This document shows, one piece after another, positions 1-8,581 of a DNA stretch of 64,000 nt. Under the pieces are notes generated by a model. The model made no database searches, was not told where the DNA came from, and saw only the letters and a list, made by a program, of their open reading frames with translations. The DNA lies in the NCBI RefSeq assembly GCF_009604405.1, contig NZ_WEGK01000009.1, positions 1-64,000 on the forward strand, given 5' to 3'. Source of the stretch: Nocardia macrotermitis (GTDB lineage: Bacteria > Actinomycetota > Actinomycetes > Mycobacteriales > Mycobacteriaceae). Within the stretch, counting starts at the first letter, position 1. Each line of letters begins with the position of its first letter. A program made the position numbers and the translations under genes.

Positions 1-230
1 AGGGCTAATCGGAAGAATTAACCAGAGTCCGAAAACCATGGCAAAAAATCAAACACCAGCAAAAGTATTTGCTGACTAAATGTCCGACACTCCCACACGG
101 GGGTGCAAGAGGCCGGAACCAATAAAAAATTGGCACTGACATTCATCGACACACTATTGAGTTCTCAAAGAACACACGCACTGAAGATCCGGCCGATTTA
201 GTCTCGACCCTCTCTGGAGGCAGGTTTTCC
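1..230 (-). other. Leader of a ribosomal RNA operon that continues off the left edge
   Basis: This stretch has no gene. Read on the minus strand it is the transcribed leader of an rrn operon whose 16S gene lies left of base 1. A BoxA-like antitermination element (TGTTCTTTGAGAAC on the minus strand) sits at about 161-176, in the sequence that normally precedes actinobacterial 16S genes. Two small hairpins, CCAAT/ATTGG at 119-133 and AGCAAA/TTTGCT at 58-73, lie downstream of it. The 16S 5' end itself is not in the window. Confidence 0.75.
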
Positions 231-259
231 AGCCTAACCACTCGAAGCCTTCGAGTCAA
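231..259 (-). promoter_or_regulatory. rRNA operon promoter
   Basis: On the minus strand a -35 box TTGACT (bases 254-259) and a -10 box TAGGCT (231-236) are separated by exactly 17 bases. The BoxA-like leader follows about 60 bases downstream, which fits a main sigma-factor promoter driving rrn. Bases 260-450 hold no gene and no second promoter I can defend. Confidence 0.7.
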
Positions 260-453
260 GCTCGCGGATCGAGATCGGTTGCGCATGGCGTCAGGCGCTC
301 CTCGTACTACCTCGTTTCCCTGGCCTCTCGGCCCCGGGTCGGTGTCCGTGTCGCTCTGACTTGGAATAAGTTACGTGGCGGATAACGGAACGTCAAATCG
401 CCAAGACAGCACGCGTTTACGCAGGTCAGAAGACCGGGATTACGGCCCCGGCC

Positions 454-482
454 GACCTGAGTCAACGATTGTGACTCAGGTC
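454..482 (-). terminator. Terminator of tyrS
   Basis: A perfect 11-base inverted repeat (GACCTGAGTCA / TGACTCAGGTC) with a 7-base loop begins 10 bases after the tyrS stop codon. There is no T-run, as is common in actinobacteria. It would separate tyrS from the rrn promoter that fires in the same direction. Confidence 0.75.
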
Positions 483-492
483 ATGCCGACGG

Positions 493-1776
493 TCAACGGG
501 CCGCCCGGCGAACTCCGGCGAAACTCTTCTTCCCACGCCGCAGCACCAACCACTGTTCGTGCAGGTAGTCGGCCTCGCCGGGGGTCCATTCGGGATCGGT
601 GACGCGGGTGTTGTTCACCGAGACGCCGTTGTCGTTCACCGCACGACGGGCCGCACCCCGGCTCTCGGACAATCCCGACTCCACCAGCAGGTCCACGATC
701 GTGGCCCCCTCGGACGCGACGGCGACGGAGTTCTCCCCCGCCGCCTCGGTCAGCGCCGCCGACAACGTCCCGGAATCCAGTTCACCCAGGTCACCGCGAC
801 CGAACAGGGCCTGGCTGGCGAGCTGGACCGCGGCGGTGTTCGCCTCGCCGTGCACCAGGGTGGTCATCTCCGCGGCCAGCCGGCGCTGTGCCTCGCGGGC
901 GTGCGGACGTTCCTGCGTGGCGAGTTCCAGCTCGGCCAGCTCCTCGCGATCGAGGAAGGTGAACCAGCGCAGGTACCGGATGACATCGGCGTCACCGGTG
1001 TTCACGAAGTACTGGTACCAGGCGTACGGGCTGGTCATCTCCGGGTCCAGCCACAGGCTGCCGCCGCCGGTGGACTTGCCGAACTTCTTGCCGTCGGCCG
1101 AGGTCACCAGCGGTGTGGTCATCGCATGCACCTGGGCGCTGTCCACCCGACGGTTCAGCTCGACGCCCGCGATGATGTTGCCCCACTGATCGGATCCGCC
1201 GACCTGCAACGTGCACCCGTGCTTGCGGCGCAACTGCAGAAAGTCGTTGGCCTGCAACAACATGTAGCTGAATTCGGTGTAGGACATGCCGTCGCCGTCG
1301 AGGCGGCGCTTGACCGTCTCGCGGGCCAGCATGACGTTCACCGAGAAGTGCTTGCCGACGTCGCGCAGGAAGTCCACCGTCGACAGCGGGCCGGTCCAGT
1401 CCATGTTGTTCGCGACGACCGCGCCGGTCGGCGAATCGTCCAGGTCGACGAACCGCTCGAGTTGGCCGCGAATCCGATCGGCCCATTCGGCGACGGTGTC
1501 GGTCGAGTTCATCACCCGCTCACCGACGTCCCGGGGGTCGCCGATCAAGCCGGTCGCGCCGCCGGCCAGCACCACCGGCCGATTCCCGGCGCGCTGGAAA
1601 CGCGCGAGCGTCAGCAGCGGGACCAGGTGACCGGCGTGCAGACTGGCGGCGGTCGGATCGAAACCCGCATAGAGAGTGATGGGCCCCTTCGCGATCTCGG
1701 CCCGCAGGGCATCCAGATCGGTGGACTGTGCGATCAGTCCACGCCAGGTCAGTTCATCGATGATGTCGAGGCTCAC
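493..1776 (-). CDS. tyrS: Tyrosyl-tRNA synthetase
   Basis: Class I synthetase that charges tRNA(Tyr) with tyrosine in the cytoplasm. The HIGH motif appears as HAGH at residues 47-50 and the KMSKS loop as KFGKS near residue 232, followed by a C-terminal S4-like RNA-binding segment. The GTG start at 1776 gives 427 residues, close to the roughly 424 of the mycobacterial enzyme. The open frame runs further upstream, but that part reads as unrelated low-complexity sequence. In M. tuberculosis tyrS directly follows mpg; here about 4.3 kb with four extra genes has come between them. Confidence 0.97.
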   Translation of the reverse strand: MSLDIIDELTWRGLIAQSTDLDALRAEIAKGPITLYAGFDPTAASLHAGHLVPLLTLARFQRAGNRPVVLAGGATGLIGDPRDVGERVMNSTDTVAEWADRIRGQLERFVDLDDSPTGAVVANNMDWTGPLSTVDFLRDVGKHFSVNVMLARETVKRRLDGDGMSYTEFSYMLLQANDFLQLRRKHGCTLQVGGSDQWGNIIAGVELNRRVDSAQVHAMTTPLVTSADGKKFGKSTGGGSLWLDPEMTSPYAWYQYFVNTGDADVIRYLRWFTFLDREELAELELATQERPHAREAQRRLAAEMTTLVHGEANTAAVQLASQALFGRGDLGELDSGTLSAALTEAAGENSVAVASEGATIVDLLVESGLSESRGAARRAVNDNGVSVNNTRVTDPEWTPGEADYLHEQWLVLRRGKKSFAGVRRAAR

Positions 1777-1923
1777 GCCATCCCATCTTTCCGCACGTCC
1801 GCGCCTTGCCCGCAGACAGGTCGACACCGAGTGTGCGCCCGGGGCCGGGCCGCGGTCGAACGAAATACGGCCGCGCCGAATATCCGGGTTGATCGTCGTC
1901 GCACGGTGGACGATGGTCGGTGG

Positions 1924-2910
1924 ATGGACGCACTCGCCGATCTGCTCGACGGTCCGCGCGCACGCGGCGCCTTCGTCATGCGGTCGCTGCTGGATCCGCC
2001 GTGGTCGCTGCGCATCGCCGACCGCGCGCCGCTCGCGGTGATCGTGGTGACGCGGGGTTCGGCGTGGTTCGTTCCGGACGATGCCGAACCCACCCGGCTG
2101 GGGACCGGGGCGGTGGCGATCGTGCGTGGCCCCGATGCCTATGTCGTCGCCGACGATCCGGGCACGCCGCCGCGGGCGATCGTGCACCCTGGGCAGACCA
2201 CGACCACTCCGGACGGCGAATTACTGTGTGAGACATGGGATCTGGGTGTCCGCAGCTGGGGCACCGATCCCGACGGCGCGACCGCGCTGCTGACCGGGAC
2301 GTACGAGTTCGCCGGAACGGTGAGCGAGCGACTGCTGCGTGCGCTGCCGCCACTGGCCGTACTCGACGGAGATCAGGTCGACGCGCGGCTGCTCGGGTTG
2401 CTGGTCGACGAGTCCGGACGTGACGCACCGGGGCAGGCCGCGCTGCTGGACCGGCTGTTGGATCTGCTCACCATCGCCGCGCTGCGCGCCTGGTTCGCGC
2501 GGGAACGCGCGCCGCGCTGGTATCACGCCTATGCCGATCCGATGGTCGGGCAGGCGCTACGGCTGCTCGAGCACAATCCCGCGACCGACTGGACGGTCGC
2601 CGACCTGGCCGCCGCGGTGGGTGTCTCGCGGGCCGCACTCGCGCGTCGGTTCACCGATCTGGTGGGTGAGCCGCCCATCGCCTATCTCACCGAATGGCGG
2701 CTGGCCCGCGCCGCGGATCTGTTGCGCGGCACCGACGCGACCGTGGAATCCATTGCGCGGCAAGTGGGTTACGGCACCGCCTTCAGTCTCGGCGCGGCGT
2801 TCAAACGGCGTTACGGGATCAGTCCGGGTGCACATCGGCGGGGCGCGAACCTGACCTCCGGCGATGACGAACCAGCAATGGACCTCACCGGTTCCGGTAC
2901 AGACGGATGA
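1924..2910 (+). CDS. AraC-family transcriptional regulator
   Basis: A 328-residue regulator with an N-terminal cupin-like AraC ligand-binding domain (about residues 10-180) and a C-terminal double helix-turn-helix (about 225-310) containing the family signature AFSLGAAFKRRYGISP. The frame is open to 559, but that stretch is antisense to tyrS. The ATG at 1924 begins the conserved protein and has GGTGG just before it. Ligand and targets are unknown. The nearest candidate target is the convergent DoxX gene, but the two share a terminator rather than a promoter. Confidence 0.88.
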   Translation: MDALADLLDGPRARGAFVMRSLLDPPWSLRIADRAPLAVIVVTRGSAWFVPDDAEPTRLGTGAVAIVRGPDAYVVADDPGTPPRAIVHPGQTTTTPDGELLCETWDLGVRSWGTDPDGATALLTGTYEFAGTVSERLLRALPPLAVLDGDQVDARLLGLLVDESGRDAPGQAALLDRLLDLLTIAALRAWFARERAPRWYHAYADPMVGQALRLLEHNPATDWTVADLAAAVGVSRAALARRFTDLVGEPPIAYLTEWRLARAADLLRGTDATVESIARQVGYGTAFSLGAAFKRRYGISPGAHRRGANLTSGDDEPAMDLTGSGTDG

Positions 2911-2915
2911 CGTGA

Positions 2916-2947
2916 GCCCGCCGCCGATACGGTGATCGGCGGCGGGC
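2916..2947. terminator. Bidirectional terminator between the AraC regulator and doxX
   Basis: A perfect 13-base inverted repeat (GCCCGCCGCCGAT and its complement) with a 6-base loop fills the 51-base gap between the convergent stop codons at 2910 and 2962. Confidence 0.8.
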
Positions 2948-2961
2948 TGCGGGGGCTCGGG

Positions 2962-3345
2962 TCAGCGGCGCTGGGTGGTGAGCCAGGCGAACAGGACGGC
3001 CAGCGCCAGCGGGAAGATCGCGGTGGCGGGGGCGTGCACGAGGAAGACCTGGGTCGCGGCGGCGCAGACCATGGTGATGGTCAGGCCCGCGGCGGCGGCG
3101 CGGGTCAGGCGCGGGATCAGCAGGCCCAGGCCGCCGGACACCTCGACCGCGCCGGTGAGGTAGCGGAACCATTCGCCCCAGCCGATCTGCTGGAAGACGT
3201 GTACCGCGGTGGCGTCGCCGAGCAGTTTGGGCAGGCCGGAGGCGATGATGAAGAAGAGGCCGAGCACGATACGCAGGGTCCACACGATGCGGGTGCGGAT
3301 CTTGCCGGTCGAGGCGGTCGAGGTGGGGTGGGTGATGGCGGTCAT
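2962..3345 (-). CDS. DoxX-family membrane protein
   Basis: A 127-residue integral membrane protein with four predicted hydrophobic segments and the DoxX signature around IASGLPKLLG. DoxX proteins are small quinone- or redox-linked membrane proteins, and their precise role is usually unknown. The ATG at 3345 is preferred over one 75 bases upstream because GAAGGAC lies just in front of it and the membrane domain follows soon after. Confidence 0.85.
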   Translation of the reverse strand: MTAITHPTSTASTGKIRTRIVWTLRIVLGLFFIIASGLPKLLGDATAVHVFQQIGWGEWFRYLTGAVEVSGGLGLLIPRLTRAAAAGLTITMVCAAATQVFLVHAPATAIFPLALAVLFAWLTTQRR

Positions 3346-3436
3346 GCGATGTCCTTCGGGTTGCCGGTGTGCTGTCGAGCGCGCTTGCTCGATACGACGA
3401 GGCGGTCCCGGGAAATTCATCGGCGGCCGGAACGCC

Positions 3437-4105
3437 TTATGCGAAGGCGTCCTTCAGTGAAGTCAGGTGGAGTCGGCTCGCGGTCGCGGCAGCGGCGGTG
3501 TCCCGGGAGCGGATGGCGTCGAGCAGGATCTTGTGCGCGTGGTGGTCGGCTTGTTCGTCCGCGAGCGGGCGGATGCGCAGCATATCGATCATGGCGTGCC
3601 GCAGGCGTGGGACGAAGGCGTCGAACATTCCGGTGAGCACATCGTTGTGCGCGGCGAGGACGACGGTGCGATGGAACGTGGTGTCGGCGTCGACCAGGTC
3701 GGGCACCGATTCGTGGCGCTCGGCTCGCGCGGCCAGGGCCCGCCACATGGCGCGCAGGTCGGCGGGGGTGCGGCGGCGTGCGGCCAGGGCGGCCGCCTCG
3801 GCCTCGATGGCGATGCGCGCCTCGATGACGGTGACGATGTCGGTGCGGCGCAGGACGGTGTCCCAGTCCTCGGCGACATCCAGGGCCGTGACGAAAACGC
3901 CTGCGCCCTGGCGGCTTTCGAGCACGCCCCGACCCGCCAGTTCGCGGATCGCCTCGCGCAGTGTGGAGCGGCCGACGCCCAGTTGCGCGGCCAGGGTCGT
4001 CTCCCCCGGCAGTTTGTGGCCGAGCCGCCATTCGCCGGCGCGGATCCGGTCCAGGAGTAACTCCGCCGCCTGCGCGGCCAGCGGATGACGCTGCACGTGC
4101 ACCAA
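3437..4105 (-). CDS. GntR/FadR-family transcriptional regulator
   Basis: A 222-residue FadR-subfamily regulator. It has an N-terminal winged helix-turn-helix (about residues 8-75, with LGVGRSTLREAIRELAGRG) and a helical FCD ligand-binding domain (about 85-215). The start is TTG at 4105, with AGAGGTGA seven bases upstream; GTG at 4102 is a close alternative. It is transcribed away from the neighbouring 2-isopropylmalate synthase paralogue, so control of that gene and of itself from the 170-base gap is the natural guess. I could not pick out a convincing operator there. Confidence 0.88.
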   Translation of the reverse strand: MVHVQRHPLAAQAAELLLDRIRAGEWRLGHKLPGETTLAAQLGVGRSTLREAIRELAGRGVLESRQGAGVFVTALDVAEDWDTVLRRTDIVTVIEARIAIEAEAAALAARRRTPADLRAMWRALAARAERHESVPDLVDADTTFHRTVVLAAHNDVLTGMFDAFVPRLRHAMIDMLRIRPLADEQADHHAHKILLDAIRSRDTAAAATASRLHLTSLKDAFA

Positions 4106-4275
4106 GGTCCGTTCACCTCTCTACTTGTCTGAGGAGTTGTTGCCGTCTAGTGTAGGCCACATGGGATACCGGAACCTTCTGCTCCTTCGCCGCGGCGGGG
4201 TCTGATCGACCGGCACCCTGCCCGCGGGTTGCAGGGCTGCGCCGGTCGTCCTTCGACGCGAAAGTTTCCGAACTC

Positions 4276-6012
4276 ATGTCATTCCACTGGAATCGCCAGT
4301 GCTCGTCCGTCATGCCCTCGCATCGTTATCGCGATGTGTACGAACGGGTTTCGGTGCCGCTCACCGATCGGCGGTGGCCGTCGGCGCGGATCACCGAGGC
4401 CCCGCTGTGGGTGCCGGTCGATCTGCGTGACGGCAATCAGGCCCTGGCCGAACCGATGGATCCCGAACGCAAGCGCGCTCTGTTCGAACTCATGGTCGCC
4501 ATGGGGTACAAGGAGATCGAGGTCGGCTATCCGAGCGCCTCGCAGACCGACTTCGACTTCGTGCGCCTGATCCGCGACGCGAACCTCGCGCCCGAGGACG
4601 TCACGATCGTCGTGTTCACCCCGGCCCGGCGCGATCTCATCGAACGCACCGTCGCCTCGGTCGAGGGCATCACGAACGACGTGGTGATCCACATGTACAC
4701 CGCGACCGCGCCGGTCTGGCGCGAACAGGTGCTGGGCCGCGGCCGCGCCGAGGTGGCGGAGTTGATCCTGGCCGGTGGGCGCGACATCCTCGAGCTGGCC
4801 GGGGATCGGGAGAACGTCCGATTCGAGTTCTCGCCCGAGGTGTTCATCCTCACCGAGCCGGATTTCGTGCTGCACGTGTGTGATTCGATGACGACGCTGT
4901 GGGACGCGACGCCGGAACGTCCGGTGATCCTGAATCTGCCCGCGACCGTGGAGGTCGCCACGCCGAACGTGTACGCGGATCAGATCGAGTACATGCACCA
5001 CAATCTGGCCCGCCGGGACGGGGTGATCCTGTCGGTGCATCCGCACAACGATCGCGGTACCGGGATCGCCTGCGCCGAGTTGGCCGTGCTCGCGGGGGCG
5101 CAGCGGGTGGAGGGCTGCATCTTCGGCAACGGCGAGCGGACCGGGAATGTCGATATCGCCACTCTCGCACTGAATTTGCACGCGCAGGGGGTGGATCCGA
5201 TGATCGACTTCTCCGATATCGATCGGGTCCGGCGCACGGTCGAGTACTGCACCCGGATGCCGGTGCCCGAGCGGCATCCGTACGTCGGCGATCTGGTGTA
5301 CACCGCGTTCTCGGGGACGCATCAGGATGCCATCAAGAAGGGGTTCGCCGCGCATCGCGAACGAGCCGCGCGGGCGGGTCTGCCGGAGAGCGAGATCCCT
5401 TGGGAGGTACCGTATCTGCCGATCGATCCGGCGGATGTGGGCCGCTCGTACGATGCGGTGATCCGGGTGAATTCCCAGTCCGGCAAGGGTGGGATCGCGT
5501 ATCTGCTGGATACCGGGTACGGCGTCGAACTGCCTCGGCGGTTGCAGATCGATTTCGCCGGGCACGTGCAGCGGCTCACCGATGCGACCGGGGACGAGGT
5601 CACCGCGGCGATGTTGTACGCGTTGTTGATCACCGTGTACGCGCCGCGATCCGGGCGAATTCGGTTGTCGGAGTGTGTGATCGGTGATTCGTCCGTACGC
5701 CTGGCGCTCGAGGTGGACGGTCGGATCCTCGAGCGTTCGGCGGACACCGACAACCCCGCCGAACTGCTGGCCGCGATCGCCACCGGGGTGGGTCTGCCGG
5801 TGGAAATTCTCTCACTGACGCGTCAGACGGCCGACCGGATCGGGCAGGATATGCGGATCGCTTACCTCGAGTACCGTTCCGAGGGAATCGTCCAGTGGGC
5901 CATGGGAATCGGGAACTCTCCCACCGACGCGTCCTGTCGCGCGGTACTCGCGGCGGCTGCACGAGTCGCGACAAGTGATATGGACCCGGCCGACCGGGTG
6001 CCGACCGCGTAG
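4276..6012 (+). CDS. 2-isopropylmalate synthase family protein (LeuA paralogue)
   Basis: Condenses acetyl-CoA with a 2-oxo acid; the standard reaction forms 2-isopropylmalate from 2-oxoisovalerate, the first step of leucine synthesis. The catalytic barrel shows DLRDGNQAL (R51, D52), GYKEIEVGYPSASQ and the metal-binding HPHNDRGTG near residue 255, followed by NGERTGN. A shortened LeuA-dimer/regulatory domain follows (about 470-575). At 578 residues it is shorter than the 644-residue M. tuberculosis LeuA. ATG 4276 and ATG 4312 are both possible starts, and neither has a good ribosome site. Its place between tyrS and mpg beside a private GntR regulator suggests a second copy, so a different acyl acceptor is possible. 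Confidence 0.85.
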   Translation: MSFHWNRQCSSVMPSHRYRDVYERVSVPLTDRRWPSARITEAPLWVPVDLRDGNQALAEPMDPERKRALFELMVAMGYKEIEVGYPSASQTDFDFVRLIRDANLAPEDVTIVVFTPARRDLIERTVASVEGITNDVVIHMYTATAPVWREQVLGRGRAEVAELILAGGRDILELAGDRENVRFEFSPEVFILTEPDFVLHVCDSMTTLWDATPERPVILNLPATVEVATPNVYADQIEYMHHNLARRDGVILSVHPHNDRGTGIACAELAVLAGAQRVEGCIFGNGERTGNVDIATLALNLHAQGVDPMIDFSDIDRVRRTVEYCTRMPVPERHPYVGDLVYTAFSGTHQDAIKKGFAAHRERAARAGLPESEIPWEVPYLPIDPADVGRSYDAVIRVNSQSGKGGIAYLLDTGYGVELPRRLQIDFAGHVQRLTDATGDEVTAAMLYALLITVYAPRSGRIRLSECVIGDSSVRLALEVDGRILERSADTDNPAELLAAIATGVGLPVEILSLTRQTADRIGQDMRIAYLEYRSEGIVQWAMGIGNSPTDASCRAVLAAAARVATSDMDPADRVPTA

Positions 6013-6115
6013 AAAGACCGTCACCATCCGGGCCGACCGATTCTCGGAGAGAGCCCGAGCGAGGGAAATACCCTGCTGCTCAACGAGATCGGCGGCCCGG
6101 ATCGCGACGGCGAAC

Positions 6116-6739
6116 TCAGGCGGAGGCGTCCTCCTTGGGCGCGCGGGGGCTGCGGCGGTAGGTGGATACGGCGGGTGAGTCGGTCAGCCAGAAACGCCAC
6201 GGGCGGTCGGCCTCCAGGCGGACACCGACCCTCGGGCCGACGCTGATCTTCTCGGGCGGCAAGGGCGGTGCGACCAACTCCAGGCGAATAGCCGAGTCCG
6301 GGGCGAACAGCGGAGTTCCGTAGTCGTCCAAGGTGATTCCGAGGGCGCTGCCGAAATTCCCCGGGCCCCTGGCCAGGTCGGCGTCGGTGCGGGCGGCAGG
6401 TCGCCGGGCACGCGCGGTGTCGTGTCCGGCGACCACCTCGCCCGCACGCAGCAGCACACCGCTGGCGGTGCCGTCGGGGCCGCAGGTCACATTGACGCAG
6501 GTGTGCATGCCGTAACTGAAGTAGACGTACAGCACCCCGGGCGGACCGAACATCACCGAACTGCGCGGCGTCCGCCCGCGCCCGGAATGCGCCGCCGGAT
6601 CCGGCCACGGCCCCGCCGGATCACCGCCGTACGCCTCCACCTCCACGATCCGCACCCCGACCTGCCCGGACCACAACGTCGATCCCAGCAACCGCCGCGC
6701 GGCCGACACCGGATCCACCGCAAGTTCCTCCGCACACAC
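6116..6739 (-). CDS. mpg: DNA-3-methyladenine glycosylase
   Basis: Base-excision repair enzyme of the AAG/MPG family that removes 3-methyladenine and related alkylated bases. The 207-residue protein starts at GTG 6739 (VCAEELAVDP), matching the mycobacterial N-terminus. Diagnostic segments are VEVEAYGG with the catalytic Glu, MFGPPGVLYVYFSYG, LLRAGE and ARGPGNF. The open frame extends about 80 codons further upstream with no family similarity. In M. tuberculosis it is Rv1688, directly before tyrS. Confidence 0.93.
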   Translation of the reverse strand: MCAEELAVDPVSAARRLLGSTLWSGQVGVRIVEVEAYGGDPAGPWPDPAAHSGRGRTPRSSVMFGPPGVLYVYFSYGMHTCVNVTCGPDGTASGVLLRAGEVVAGHDTARARRPAARTDADLARGPGNFGSALGITLDDYGTPLFAPDSAIRLELVAPPLPPEKISVGPRVGVRLEADRPWRFWLTDSPAVSTYRRSPRAPKEDASA

Positions 6740-7134
6740 AATCCCCGATTGTCCAGACCGGCCCCGCGCCCACGCACGCACCCCCGAATCGTCGGCTCCC
6801 CCTGCGAAGCCTCGACACGCGAGTGATGCCCAAAGACCGTGCGCCACACCGCGACCCGACCGGATTCGATGCCGACCGCAGCAACCTGCACCGACGGAGA
6901 TCCGGTCACACCTTGGCCCGTGACGGTCACGCCCGTACTCACTTGGGACCAACGGCGACCCGACCACTGCCGCGAGCAACACCGCCGTGATTCGTGACCG
7001 TCCAGGTCAATGCACCTCTGGGTCCAACGACGACTCGGTCGGAGTCGGCGGGCGGCTCGATCAGAGACGCTGTGACGCCACTATGGTTCATGACCGTCCA
7101 GGCCGATGCACCTCGGGGACGAGTGGCGACTCGG
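6740..7134. repeat. Gene-free stretch with degenerate tandem repeats
   Basis: No credible gene lies here. From about 6940 to 7150 the sequence holds diverged tandem copies with a period of 96 bases. The block TGACCGTCCAGG followed by TSAATGCACCT-like sequence at 6995-7017 recurs at 7091-7113 with 21 of 23 bases identical. The segments after it (near 7018 and 7114) are also related, and a more diverged copy begins near 6945. In one minus-strand frame the copies read as a WTV-NH-GV peptide repeat, but without a sound start or ribosome site. Confidence 0.6.
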
Positions 7135-7467
7135 TCAGAGCCAGCGGGCGACGCCGCCGTGGCCGGAGCAGGTGCCGCGGCGGTGTTGGCTGAAGCTGTA
7201 TTCGCCGTCGCGGCACTGGGCGGTGGCGCCGGCGGGGGCACTGCCGTCGGGGGCGGCTTCGGGGCGGGGGATGCAGTTGCCGCTGGAGTTCTGGTAGTCC
7301 TGGGCCGGGCAGGAGATGAAGGCGGGGGCGGCCGCGGCGACGGGGGTGCCGATCAGCGAGCCGGTGCCCAGGACTGCGGCGAATACCCACGGCAGCAAGG
7401 TGATTCGGCGGCCGAGTGGTCGGCGATTGCCGGGGCGACGCGACGTGGGGTGTGGTCCGGTGTGCAT
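7135..7467 (-). CDS. Small secreted DUF3761-family protein
   Basis: A 110-residue exported protein. A basic N-terminus (RRPGNRRPLGRR) is followed by a hydrophobic signal segment ending near PVAAAAPA. The mature part carries the DUF3761 core CRDGEYSFSQHRRGTCSGHGG with four Cys residues in total, which could form two disulfides. The ATG at 7467 has GGAG nine bases upstream. Function is unknown. The degenerate tandem repeats begin inside or just after its 3' end. Confidence 0.8.
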   Translation of the reverse strand: MHTGPHPTSRRPGNRRPLGRRITLLPWVFAAVLGTGSLIGTPVAAAAPAFISCPAQDYQNSSGNCIPRPEAAPDGSAPAGATAQCRDGEYSFSQHRRGTCSGHGGVARWL

Positions 7468-7563
7468 GGGTGAGGGCTCCTACGGCAGTGCGGTTCCGGC
7501 CTTCCAGCGGGCTGGAGAGATCGAAATTAACCCGCACGCACGCCGCGTAGGAGCCGCGCGCGG

Positions 7564-7590
7564 CGATCGGGGACTTTCGTCCCCGGATCG
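7564..7590 (-). terminator. Terminator after the sigma factor gene
   Basis: The stem CGATC-GGGGAC pairs with GTCCCC-g-GATCG around a TTTC loop, giving eleven base pairs with one bulged base. It lies about 47 bases beyond the sigma factor stop codon and before the DUF3761 gene. Confidence 0.7.
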
Positions 7591-7636
7591 GTGACAGTGG
7601 TAATCGGTCGCGAAATGCCGAAATGCGTTGCGGCCG

Positions 7637-8581
7637 CTACTGGCCCGGGAGCAGGCCCGCGAGCTTGTCCGGATTCACCTGGAAACGCACGTTCAGGATG
7701 TGGCCGTCGAGGATGTCGAAGGTGAGCGCGCCCATCGGCATCTCGCCGAACAGGACCAGCAGGCCGAGTTCGCCGTTGATCGTCGCCGGCGCCATCCGGA
7801 TCCCGGCGGCCACCGGTTTGGCCAGCACCCCGAGCATCCAGCGCGCGACGTGGTCGGGCCCGTACAGCGGGCGACGGGCCGCGGTGACCTTGCCGCCGCC
7901 GTCGTTCCAGAGGGTGACGTCGGGGGCGAGCAGTTCCATCAGCGCGTTGACGTCGCCACCGTGCGCCGCGGCCAGGAATTTCTCGGTGATCTCGCGCCGC
8001 TCGGCGCCATCGCTGTCGCAGCGCGGCCGCCGGGCCTGCACATGCGCGCGGGCCCGGTGCGCGATCTGCCGGACGGTCGCCTCGGGACGGTCGATGAATC
8101 CGGCGATCTCGGCGTGCGAGAAGCCGAACACCTCGCGCAGCACGAAGACCGCGCGTTCGACCGGAGTCAACGTCTCCAATACGACCAGCATCGCGGTCGA
8201 GACGGTGTCGGCCATCTCGGACTCCTGCTCGGCACTCGGTTCGGTGAGGATGGGCGCGGGAAGCCAAGGGCCCACATAGGTTTCGCGGGTCGCGCGGGCG
8301 GAGGTGAGGCGGTTGAGCGCCAGGTTGACCACCGTTCGCACGAGATATGCCCTGGGGTTGCGGACCGCCGAGCGGTCCGCGCCGTGCCAGGTGATCCAGG
8401 CGTCCTGCAGGACGTCCTCGGAATCGGTGACGGTGCCGAGCATCCGATAGGCGGTGCCGAACAGCAGCCGCCGATGTTCGGTGAAGGGGTCGGCGGATCC
8501 GGGTTCCGGAGGCATGAGGTCCCGCATGGGAGTCATGCCTACCGGATCGCGCGGGGTGACCGCCGGGTTTTCTCCGGTCAT
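7637..8581 (-). CDS. sigJ: ECF41-group RNA polymerase sigma factor (SigJ type)
   Basis: A 314-residue alternative sigma factor. Region sigma2 lies at about residues 34-100 and sigma4 at about 125-185, followed by a SnoaL-like C-terminal domain that acts as a built-in regulator in this group. The three ECF41 hallmarks are present: WLPAP in the linker (107-111), DGGGK (227-231) and NPDKL near the end (303-307). The ATG at 8581 overlaps the stop of the upstream oxidoreductase (ATGA), which indicates translational coupling. ECF41 genes typically sit next to an oxidoreductase, carboxymuconolactone decarboxylase or epimerase gene, as here. No separate anti-sigma gene is seen. Confidence 0.93.
   Translation of the reverse strand: MTGENPAVTPRDPVGMTPMRDLMPPEPGSADPFTEHRRLLFGTAYRMLGTVTDSEDVLQDAWITWHGADRSAVRNPRAYLVRTVVNLALNRLTSARATRETYVGPWLPAPILTEPSAEQESEMADTVSTAMLVVLETLTPVERAVFVLREVFGFSHAEIAGFIDRPEATVRQIAHRARAHVQARRPRCDSDGAERREITEKFLAAAHGGDVNALMELLAPDVTLWNDGGGKVTAARRPLYGPDHVARWMLGVLAKPVAAGIRMAPATINGELGLLVLFGEMPMGALTFDILDGHILNVRFQVNPDKLAGLLPGQ

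Noticed and set aside
375..602. 75-codon plus-strand open frame next to the tyrS terminator
   Set aside because: It runs through the terminator hairpin and antisense to the tyrS 3' end, has no ribosome site and resembles random high-GC coding.
559..1923. Very long plus-strand frame continuous with the AraC regulator
   Set aside because: It is antisense to tyrS and carries no domain; the real AraC protein begins at 1924.
6026..6102. 10-base inverted repeat ATCCGGGCCG / CGGCCCGGAT between leuA paralogue and mpg
   Set aside because: The arms are separated by more than 55 bases and there is no compact stem, so I do not call it a terminator.
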